This document shows, in pieces, positions 1 to 5,282 of a stretch of DNA of 6,591 nucleotides. The stretch's first letter is position 1. Each line of letters opens with the position of its first letter. The stretch comes from Coriobacteriales bacterium (GTDB taxonomy: Bacteria; Actinomycetota; Coriobacteriia; Coriobacteriales; UBA8131). The notes under the pieces are model-generated. The model made no database searches, was not told where the DNA came from, and worked only from the letters and a program-made list of their open reading frames with translations. The stretch is from assembly GCA_031272005.1 (NCBI GenBank), contig JAISUQ010000072.1, positions 1-6,591 of the forward strand, in the 5' to 3' direction. The translations under genes were made by a program, and so were the position numbers.

Positions 1-249
1 GGCACCGAGATAGAGGTCTTCGACGTGATGCTGTACTTCGGCATCGCCTTCTCGCTGATCATCACTGCCTTGCAGATGGTTTATAACAAACGCGCTGCCG
101 CATTGCAGGCCCGCCTGGAGCAGGAGCATATCCGCACAGCGGTGTCTGTAGCCGAAGCCACGCATCATGATGCCAAACTGGACGAACTGCATGATGATCT
201 GGAGGAGGTCCTGCAGACCGTCCACAATGTCGAAGACAAGCTGAAATAG
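1..249 (+). CDS. C-terminal fragment of a membrane protein with a coiled-coil tail
   Basis: The reading frame is open from the first base and ends with TAG at 247-249, so the gene begins before the window and only its last 82 residues are seen. A hydrophobic segment covers fragment residues 10-28 (a GIAFSLIITAL core) and is followed by NKR, which suggests one membrane helix with the C-terminus in the cytoplasm. The rest is charged and helical. From L60 the pattern L60, L63, L67, V70, V74, V77, L81 fills every a and d position of three heptads, which is a clear coiled coil and possible oligomerisation tail. I do not recognise the family. A final helix followed by a basic turn would also fit the end of a CDP-alcohol phosphatidyltransferase such as PgsA, but no catalytic motif is in view, so this is only a guess. 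A GTG at 25 could start a short protein, but the open frame upstream makes truncation more likely. Confidence 0.62.
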   Translation, partial: GTEIEVFDVMLYFGIAFSLIITALQMVYNKRAAALQARLEQEHIRTAVSVAEATHHDAKLDELHDDLEEVLQTVHNVEDKLK

Positions 250-267
250 CCTTCTGTCAGCGTCTTC

Positions 268-290
268 CTGAGCGCTCCTGCGGCGCTCGG
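268..290. terminator. Hairpin between convergent genes, possible bidirectional terminator
   Basis: CTGAGCGC (268-275) can pair with GCGCTCGG (283-290) around a 7-base loop, giving eight pairs including one G-T. It fills most of the 41-base gap between the stop of the membrane-protein gene and the stop of the kinase gene on the other strand, which is where a shared terminator would be expected. Neither strand shows a T-run after the stem, so it would be a weak intrinsic terminator at best. Confidence 0.35.
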
Positions 291-1214
291 TCAGTCCTGT
301 TGCCGCAGCTCGAATTCCTCCGGGGTCACTACCAGGCGCGTGGCGGCTGGCAGGATGCGGGCTGCCAGAGGAGTGGTTGCCCCCGGCGCCTCGCCGTCGT
401 ACTGGATGTTCAGCGGTGGATCGGACTCAATCAGCACCGAGCGGGCATGATAGGTCTCAATGGCGTCCATCCGCGAGGGGAATCCTCCCGTGCGGTCCAA
501 AAAGGCTGCAAAGATGGCTGGCAGCAACTCCACGGCGTTATGGGTCTTGACGATGGCCACCTCCAGCAGTCCGTCGCGGGCGTTGTTGTCATGGGTGATG
601 GAGATGTCGGGGAAGATCTTGCCGAAATTCAACACCAGAGCGGCGATACCGTCAGATTCCACTACGCCTTCATCCAGTGTCAGTCGGAAGTGGGCCAGCC
701 GTGGTCCGGGATTGGCAACGGCAGCGGCCACGTAGGCACCCGGGCCCATCAGCTCCTTGAGGCGATCAGCGCCTTCCATGATAGTGGCGTCGTAACCGGC
801 GCCGGCAATGATGGCAAAGCCTCTGGTGGCAGTCTGACCATCGAGCGTGAAATCAATCTCACCGAGGTCGTAATCCAACAGCAGCGGTTGGCGGGCCATC
901 GCGGCGATGGCATAGGGTTCATCCGGTTGGTTGAGGTTGGTGGCCAACAGGTTTCCGGTCCCGGCAGGGTAGGGCAGGATGGGGATTTGCGTGTTGCGCA
1001 GCTCGTAGCAGACGGAGGCAATCGTGCCGTCTCCGCCGGCAGCGACCACCAGGTCGAACTTTGCCGCATCCGCCACCAGCCTGGCGATCAGCGTGTTGCC
1101 ATCGGTGTTGCGAATCACTATCTCGTCGCCGTCCTGGACGAATTTACGCATGAACTCAAAGATTGCCCCATCGTGCAATCCAGAAGTCAGATTGTTGACA
1201 ATCAGCACCTTCAT
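291..1214 (-). CDS. Diacylglycerol/lipid kinase family protein (YegS/DgkB-like)
   Basis: This 307-residue protein belongs to the diacylglycerol kinase catalytic family, soluble or membrane-associated enzymes that transfer phosphate from ATP to a lipid hydroxyl in the cytoplasm. The conserved blocks appear in order: GGDGT at residues 60-64 (nucleotide binding), PAGTGN at 83-88, GAGYDA at 138-143, DGLLEV at 214-219 and QYDGE at 271-275. Length is normal for the family and no block is missing. The ATG start at 1214 has GGAG five bases upstream (1223-1220 on the minus strand), which supports it. The gene is transcribed alone: it diverges from the RNase D gene and converges on the membrane-protein gene. 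A TATAAT box and an inverted repeat upstream suggest its own, perhaps regulated, promoter. The family is certain from the motifs. The substrate is not: diacylglycerol is the default, but undecaprenol, sphingoid bases and other lipids are used by relatives. Confidence 0.93.
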   Translation of the reverse strand: MKVLIVNNLTSGLHDGAIFEFMRKFVQDGDEIVIRNTDGNTLIARLVADAAKFDLVVAAGGDGTIASVCYELRNTQIPILPYPAGTGNLLATNLNQPDEPYAIAAMARQPLLLDYDLGEIDFTLDGQTATRGFAIIAGAGYDATIMEGADRLKELMGPGAYVAAAVANPGPRLAHFRLTLDEGVVESDGIAALVLNFGKIFPDISITHDNNARDGLLEVAIVKTHNAVELLPAIFAAFLDRTGGFPSRMDAIETYHARSVLIESDPPLNIQYDGEAPGATTPLAARILPAATRLVVTPEEFELRQQD

Positions 1215-1250
1215 TCCTGCTCCAAACTTCCGGCAATAGCCCCTTTAAGC

Positions 1251-1265
1251 CACTTTAACAAAGTG
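1251..1265. promoter_or_regulatory. Perfect inverted repeat, possible operator
   Basis: CACTTT (1251-1256) and AAAGTG (1260-1265) form a perfect six-base inverted repeat separated by AAC. It lies in the region between the divergent kinase and RNase D genes, just downstream of the minus-strand TATAAT box, so it would cover the expected transcription start of the kinase gene. That is a common place for a repressor site. No known operator consensus is recognised, and a chance palindrome is possible. Confidence 0.35.
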
Positions 1266-1270
1266 TTACC

Positions 1271-1276
1271 ATTATA
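1271..1276 (-). promoter_or_regulatory. -10 box (TATAAT) of the lipid kinase promoter
   Basis: Read on the minus strand, positions 1276-1271 are a perfect TATAAT, 56 bases upstream of the kinase ATG. No convincing -35 box is present at 16-18 bases (the sequence there reads near CTCATC), so either an activator is needed or the match is partly fortuitous. The surrounding region is clearly more AT-rich than the coding DNA. I could not find an equally good promoter for the RNase D gene on the plus strand; TTTAAG (1244-1249) and TACCAT (1267-1272), 17 bases apart, are a weak pair. Confidence 0.5.
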
Positions 1277-1308
1277 CGGTTCATAGGACACCTGATGAGG
1301 AAGTTAGT

Positions 1309-2457
1309 TTGTTTATCACCACCCAAGCCGAGCTCGTGGAGCTCATATCAACAATAGAGGGCGCCGACATCCTGGCCATAGACACGGAGTTCCTACGTGA
1401 GAAATCCTATTTTCCGCGACTTTGCCTGCTGCAGCTGGCCACCGATGAGCTTCAGGCGATAGTCGATCCCTTATCCGACATCGATCTGTCGATATTGCGG
1501 CCCCTGATGGTTGACGAGAAATGCACCAAGGTCTTCCACGCCGGCGATCAGGATCGCGACATCCTCTTTCAGCACCTCGGTGTGCCGGCCTCGCCGGTTT
1601 TTGATACCCAGTGGGCAGCGATGGTCTTGGGCATGCCGCTGCAAATCAGCCTGGCCGCGCTGGTCAAGCGCTACAGCAGCGTGGAGCTGCCGAAAGCCGA
1701 CAGCTTCTCGGACTGGTCGCAGCGCCCGCTGACCGACAACCAGCTGAGATACGCCCGCGATGACGTACTCTATCTGCCGGCCATCGCCCGGCAAATGATG
1801 GAGGAACTGGCCAGGTTGGGCCGGGACATCTGGGTTCGGGAGGATTTTGAGCAGATGGCCGACCCGCAGCTATACGCTTACGACCCGCTGGAAGCCTGGC
1901 AGAAAGTCAAACATACCGCCTCGATGAGCCGCCAGCAACTGGCCCGGGTCCAGGCGGTGGCCGCCTGGCGGGAGGAGACAGCCCGCCGCCGCGACCTGCC
2001 CAAGAAATGGGTGCTCTCTGATGATTTGATTGTGGAGATTGTCAAGCGCGATCCGCAGGACCTGGCTTCGCTGTACCATATCCGCGGCCTGCAGGAGAAG
2101 CTGAACAAGAGTTGGTGCAAGGAGATTCTGGCTGCATTGCAAAGCGCCCGTGAGCTTCCCGAGGAGGATTGGCCGGTACGCCCGCGCCAGCCCCAGCGCG
2201 ACATCAACGCCACGGGTGTCGCGGAGTTGATGAATGCCCTGGTGCGCTTCAGGGCCCGGCAGCTGCATGTGGCTACGTCCTATCTGGCCAACAGCAACGA
2301 TCTCGGTGCCCTGGTTGCCGGGCGGCGCCGCGGTATTGGTGTGCTGCGCGGTTGGCGCAAGGAGTGCATCGGCGATGAGCTGCTGGCTCTGCTGGAGGGG
2401 CGGCTGTCATTGTCTGTGGTCGACGGCGAAATCAAGGTTACGGTAGTCCCACAGTGA
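1309..2457 (+). CDS. rnd: Ribonuclease D (DEDDy 3'-5' exoribonuclease with HRDC domain)
   Basis: RNase D trims 3' ends of tRNA precursors and other stable RNAs in the cytoplasm. The 382-residue product matches the family length (about 375 in E. coli). The exonuclease domain covers roughly residues 5-170. It shows motif I DTEF with D25 and E27, motif II HAGDQD with D82, and motif III YARDD with Y148 and D152, so the DEDDy metal-binding set is complete. An HRDC domain follows at about 208-285. A further C-terminal region at about 295-372 with RRRGIGVLRGWR looks like a second, degenerate HRDC-like helical unit. The start is TTG at 1309; AGGA at 1298-1301 lies seven bases upstream and no ATG is available in frame nearby. 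The gene diverges from the kinase gene and is followed by an 85-base gap with its own promoter signal, so it may be transcribed alone or read through into the peptidase gene. Confidence 0.95.
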   Translation: MFITTQAELVELISTIEGADILAIDTEFLREKSYFPRLCLLQLATDELQAIVDPLSDIDLSILRPLMVDEKCTKVFHAGDQDRDILFQHLGVPASPVFDTQWAAMVLGMPLQISLAALVKRYSSVELPKADSFSDWSQRPLTDNQLRYARDDVLYLPAIARQMMEELARLGRDIWVREDFEQMADPQLYAYDPLEAWQKVKHTASMSRQQLARVQAVAAWREETARRRDLPKKWVLSDDLIVEIVKRDPQDLASLYHIRGLQEKLNKSWCKEILAALQSARELPEEDWPVRPRQPQRDINATGVAELMNALVRFRARQLHVATSYLANSNDLGALVAGRRRGIGVLRGWRKECIGDELLALLEGRLSLSVVDGEIKVTVVPQ

Positions 2458-2459
2458 GC

Positions 2460-2486
2460 CTTACACTGCATCAGCAGGCGTATAAT
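2460..2486 (+). promoter_or_regulatory. Likely promoter of the peptidase-xseAB-HIT operon
   Basis: A perfect TATAAT lies at 2481-2486, and CTTACA (2460-2465, four of six matches to TTGACA) is 15 bases upstream, a short but possible spacing. Transcription would start near 2493 and leave a leader of about 50 bases before the ATG at 2543. The box sits right after the RNase D stop codon and between the arms of inverted repeats. Confidence 0.5.
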
Positions 2487-2514
2487 CATAACCATCCATC
2501 ATGCAGTGATGCAG
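2464..2514. repeat. Cluster of overlapping inverted repeats around the peptidase promoter
   Basis: CACTGCAT (2464-2471) is the exact inverse of ATGCAGTG (2501-2508). Shifted slightly, CTGCATCA (2466-2473) is the exact inverse of TGATGCAG (2507-2514). A local stem CATCA (2497-2501) with TGATG (2507-2511) competes with both. The arms flank the TATAAT box at 2481-2486. This could be a paired operator for a dimeric regulator, or alternative RNA stems in the leader if transcription begins upstream. No T-run follows, so it is not a standard terminator of the RNase D gene. Confidence 0.4.
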
Positions 2515-2542
2515 GAGCATACTGACAACCAGTGAGGTAAAC

Positions 2543-3211
2543 ATGAACCTTTCCTATCTGCTTGTGATTGTCGTCACCATGGCCTTGGGCTTCGGGACAA
2601 ATGCCTATATCAAATCAACTTATAATAAGTGGAGCAAGGTACCAATCACTTCGGGGCTTACCGGGGCCCAGGCGGCGCGCAAGATGCTGGATGAGAACGG
2701 GCTGACCCATGTTGCCCTGACCCAGATCCCCGGCCAGCTGACCGATCATTACGACCCGCGCACCCAGGTGGTCTCGCTTTCCCAGGCGGTCTACAGTTCG
2801 CGCTCGGTGGCGGCTACGGCTATCGCCTGCCACGAGTGTGGCCATGCCGTGCAGCATGCCCGCAATTACGTGCCGGCCAACATCCGCAGCGCCATTGCGC
2901 CGGTGGTCAACATCGCTTCTCAAGTTTGGCTTTTTGCCCTGCTCGCTGGCATCTTCCTGAATCTGATAGGGTTGATTTGGGCGGCCATAGCCCTGTACGC
3001 GGCTGTCATAGTTTTCCAGTTGGTCACGCTGCCGGTGGAGCTGGATGCCTCGGCTCGGGCCATCGCCAACATCCGCGGCTACGGGTTTTTGCCCCAACAG
3101 GAGGCCAACGGTGCCCGCACGGTGCTCACCGCCGCCGCATTGACCTATGTCGCAGGCGCCCTGTCCTCGGCCTTGCAGCTAATCTATTTGATCCTCATGG
3201 CCCGCCGTTGA
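2543..3211 (+). CDS. Membrane zinc metallopeptidase, YugP/neutral zinc peptidase family
   Basis: The 222-residue protein matches the YugP-like zinc peptidase family (Pfam Zn_peptidase_2), membrane proteins predicted to cleave proteins at the membrane; substrates are mostly unknown. Residues 3-20 form an N-terminal helix or signal anchor. The family segment PGQLTDHYDPRT lies at 63-74, the zinc motif HECGH at 97-101 (ligands H97 and H101, catalytic E98), and LPVELDAS at 163-170, whose E166 is the likely third zinc ligand. Hydrophobic helices follow at about 125-146, 147-163 and 196-218. The ATG at 2543 has GAGG at 2534-2537, five bases upstream. It appears to be the first gene of an operon: its TGA overlaps the xseA ATG by one base (TGATG), which implies translational coupling. 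Length and motifs are complete. The gene name is left blank because members outside Bacillus are usually unnamed. Confidence 0.92.
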   Translation: MNLSYLLVIVVTMALGFGTNAYIKSTYNKWSKVPITSGLTGAQAARKMLDENGLTHVALTQIPGQLTDHYDPRTQVVSLSQAVYSSRSVAATAIACHECGHAVQHARNYVPANIRSAIAPVVNIASQVWLFALLAGIFLNLIGLIWAAIALYAAVIVFQLVTLPVELDASARAIANIRGYGFLPQQEANGARTVLTAAALTYVAGALSSALQLIYLILMARR

Positions 3212-4590
3212 TGTATCAGGAAGAACTAATCTTCCCCGAGCCGGGAGAGTTTGCCATCGAGCCGGCAGCTGAGCCTGGGTCCGGAACTGAGTCCGACTCG
3301 GATCCAGCCCTGTCTGTCTCTGAAGCTTTGCAGCTGGCCAAGGGCGCTCTGGAGCGGGTGGCGGTGACAATCCGCGGTGAAATCTCGGAATTCTCCGACA
3401 AGCCGGGTTATAAGGCCGTCTACTTTACGATCACCGACGAGAGTTCGGCACTGTCCTGCCTGATCTGGCGCAATGTCTTCCAGCGGCAGGACGTCCAGCT
3501 GCGCCAGGGGGCGTTGGTGGAGGTCAGCGGGGTGTTCTCGCTGTATGCCGCCAAAGGCCGGATGAACTTCGAGGTGCGTACGCTGCGCCTGGCGGGTGAG
3601 GGCGATCTGCGCGTCAAAGTGGCCCAGCTGGCCCGGAAGCTGGCCACGGAAGGTCTGATGGACGCCGAGCGCAAACTGCCGCTGCCGCAGTTTCCCGGGC
3701 GCATTGCCGTGGTGACTTCTCCCAGAGGCAAGGCTGTGCACGATGTGCTGCGGACCCTGCGCCGCCGCTACCCTCTGGCTGAGGTGCTGCTGTGCGGGGT
3801 GCCGGTAGAAGGTGACGGTGCGCCGAGGCAGATCATCGCCGGCCTGGAGGCTGCCGTGCAGGCAGCGGCGGAGGTCATCCTGCTGGTCCGGGGGGGCGGC
3901 TCCTATGAGGATCTGATGCCTTTCAACGACGAGACGCTGGCGCGGGCGATTGCCAGCAGCCCAATCCCCATCGTTACCGGTATCGGCCATGAGCCGGATA
4001 ACAGCATTGCCGACATGGTTGCCAGCTACAGGGCATCCACGCCCACGGCGGCGGCAGAGCGTGTAGCGCCGAATATCGCCGAGATCACCGCCCGGCTGAC
4101 CAGCCAGAGCCAGCGCCTGGGCCAGGGTCTGCGCTCCCACAGCCTGCGCCTGGGTACACGGATTGCCGCCTTGCGACAGGCGCGCATCTTCATGGATTGC
4201 GAACAACTGTTCAAGGACCGCCAGTACAGCCTGGAGGCGGCTGGCCAGCGTTTGTCCAGCGCTCTGGAAAGCTCGGTATCCCGCGCCGCGCAACAGCAGC
4301 AATTGAGCCGCAACCGCCTGCTTCAGCAGGGCCGCAACCTGCTGGCGCCAGCGCAGGCTCAGCTGCGGATGCAGGCTGCCCAGTTGCAGGGATTGTCGCC
4401 TCTGGCAGTGCTCGCCCGCGGCTATTCAGTGGCCTATGACCGGGATGGTCATGTCATCAGCTCGATAGATGCTATAGACTTATGTACAGAGTTGGTGCTG
4501 CGCGTCAGCGACGGTCAGCTGGGTTGCCTGGTGCAGGATAAACAACCCCTGGCTTCAGCCCCTGAGGACCCTGAGGATGCGAATGACTGA
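3211..4590 (+). CDS. xseA: Exodeoxyribonuclease VII large subunit
   Basis: XseA is the catalytic and DNA-binding subunit of exonuclease VII, which degrades single-stranded DNA from both ends to short oligonucleotides in repair and recombination. The 459-residue protein has an acidic, low-complexity N-terminus (residues 1-33), an OB-fold DNA-binding domain (about 34-130), the catalytic core (about 150-285) with RGGGSYEDLMPFNDE at 227-241 and GIGHEPDNSIAD at 257-268 followed by RASTPTAAAE at 274-283, a long helical region (about 285-390) and the C-terminal LSPLAVLARGYSV block at 395-407. The frame stays open upstream to 2836 inside the peptidase gene, but ATG 3211 is chosen because it overlaps the peptidase stop (TGATG) and gives a normal length. 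There is no clear ribosome binding site, so coupling to the peptidase is likely. The usual D in the 'VAD.RA' stretch is S272 here. Confidence 0.96.
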   Translation: MYQEELIFPEPGEFAIEPAAEPGSGTESDSDPALSVSEALQLAKGALERVAVTIRGEISEFSDKPGYKAVYFTITDESSALSCLIWRNVFQRQDVQLRQGALVEVSGVFSLYAAKGRMNFEVRTLRLAGEGDLRVKVAQLARKLATEGLMDAERKLPLPQFPGRIAVVTSPRGKAVHDVLRTLRRRYPLAEVLLCGVPVEGDGAPRQIIAGLEAAVQAAAEVILLVRGGGSYEDLMPFNDETLARAIASSPIPIVTGIGHEPDNSIADMVASYRASTPTAAAERVAPNIAEITARLTSQSQRLGQGLRSHSLRLGTRIAALRQARIFMDCEQLFKDRQYSLEAAGQRLSSALESSVSRAAQQQQLSRNRLLQQGRNLLAPAQAQLRMQAAQLQGLSPLAVLARGYSVAYDRDGHVISSIDAIDLCTELVLRVSDGQLGCLVQDKQPLASAPEDPEDAND

Positions 4591-4822
4591 GACAACAGAG
4601 CAACTGAGCTTCAAGGAGGCCAGCGACGAGCTGGAAGGCATCATCCGCGCCCTGGAGGGCAATCAGCTGGAACTGGAGGACAGCCTGACCAGCTTCGAGC
4701 GGGGAGTTGCTTTGCTCAAGGAGTTGCAAAGTCGCCTGGACAGCGCCCAACAGAAGGTAACCGTGCTGCTCGGCGAGCTCGAGCCCGACAGCGACGATGC
4801 TGTTGACCACACACTGAGCTGA
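4583..4822 (+). CDS. xseB: Exodeoxyribonuclease VII small subunit
   Basis: XseB is the small helical partner of XseA; several copies bind the long helical arm of the large subunit to form active exonuclease VII. The product of 79 residues is typical for the family and shows its signature: LSFKEASDELEGIIRALEG, then LELEDSLTSFERGVALLKE, then a final helix ending in a QQKV stretch. It overlaps the end of xseA by eight bases (ATGACTGA), so the two are co-translated. The start at 4583 is chosen because GAGG at 4573-4576 stands six bases before it. An in-frame ATG at 4577 would add two residues; GAGG at 4564-4567 could serve it with nine-base spacing, so it remains possible. Confidence 0.93.
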   Translation: MTETTEQLSFKEASDELEGIIRALEGNQLELEDSLTSFERGVALLKELQSRLDSAQQKVTVLLGELEPDSDDAVDHTLS

Positions 4823-4833
4823 TTGGAGAGGCG

Positions 4834-5181
4834 ATGTCTGACTGCATTTTCTGCAAGATTGCCGCGCATGAGATTGGCGCACAGATCGTCTATGAAGACG
4901 ACGAAGTGATGGCCTTTGAGGATGCCAACCCCCAACTGCCGGTACATACTTTGATCATCCCCAAGGCTCACTATGCCCACATCGGTGATGCTGTGCCGCC
5001 CGAGCTGCTGGGCCAGCTGTTCTCCAAAGTCGGCGTCGTTGCCGGCCTGAAAGGCGTAGATGGGGACGGCTACCGGGTAGTCGTCAACACCGGCGAAGAC
5101 GGCCGCCAGACCGTCCACCACCTGCATATCCACGTCCTCGGCGGCGCTCAGATGCCGATACGCATGGGGCCTGCCGACTGA
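4834..5181 (+). CDS. HIT family protein (Hint-type nucleotide hydrolase)
   Basis: Histidine triad proteins of the Hint type hydrolyse nucleoside phosphoramidates and related AMP conjugates in the cytoplasm. The 115-residue product has the N-terminal CIFCKI motif (C4, C7; a zinc site in many bacterial members), the central HTLIIPKAHYAHI segment at 38-50, and the catalytic triad motif H96-L-H98-I-H100 followed by VLGG. Length is normal for the single-domain Hint group, and the C-terminus after LGG (AQMPIRMGPAD) is short. The ATG at 4834 has GGAG at 4825-4828, five bases upstream, and lies 11 bases after the xseB stop, so it probably belongs to the same operon. No functional tie to exonuclease VII is known to me. 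The exact physiological substrate cannot be told. Confidence 0.94.
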   Translation: MSDCIFCKIAAHEIGAQIVYEDDEVMAFEDANPQLPVHTLIIPKAHYAHIGDAVPPELLGQLFSKVGVVAGLKGVDGDGYRVVVNTGEDGRQTVHHLHIHVLGGAQMPIRMGPAD

Positions 5182-5197
5182 GCCGCCCTGACGTGGA

Positions 5198-5214
5198 GGC
5201 CGGGTGTGCCGGCC
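5198..5214. repeat. GC-rich hairpin in the HIT-ackA gap
   Basis: GGCCGG (5198-5203) and CCGGCC (5209-5214) form a perfect six-pair stem with a five-base loop, 17 bases after the HIT stop codon. It could mark the end of the upstream operon, but no T-run follows, so intrinsic termination is uncertain; mRNA stabilisation or a Rho-linked role are alternatives. The rest of the 101-base gap shows no recognisable promoter. Confidence 0.4.
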
Positions 5215-5282
5215 GAGCGCATGGAGGGGGTTCGTAGTCAAGCAGGCTGCCACCAGGCGGCCCGGGAGCAGGGAGCGAAAAG

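Noticed and set aside
300..1286. 328-residue open frame on the plus strand opposite the lipid kinase gene
   Set aside because: It is a shadow of the well-supported minus-strand kinase gene; the translation has no recognisable domain and is rich in G, Q and H as expected from antisense frames.
2615..3097. 160-residue open frame on the minus strand opposite the zinc peptidase
   Set aside because: Antisense shadow without motifs or a plausible start signal.
2836..3210. Extension of the xseA frame 125 codons upstream into the peptidase gene
   Set aside because: This part overlaps the peptidase coding region out of frame, has no XseA similarity, and the ATG at 3211 coupled to the peptidase stop gives the normal length.
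3226..4302. 358-residue open frame on the minus strand inside xseA
   Set aside because: It is antisense to a clear xseA gene, composed of Q/R/H/A-rich sequence without motifs, and has no promoter or ribosome binding site that stands out.
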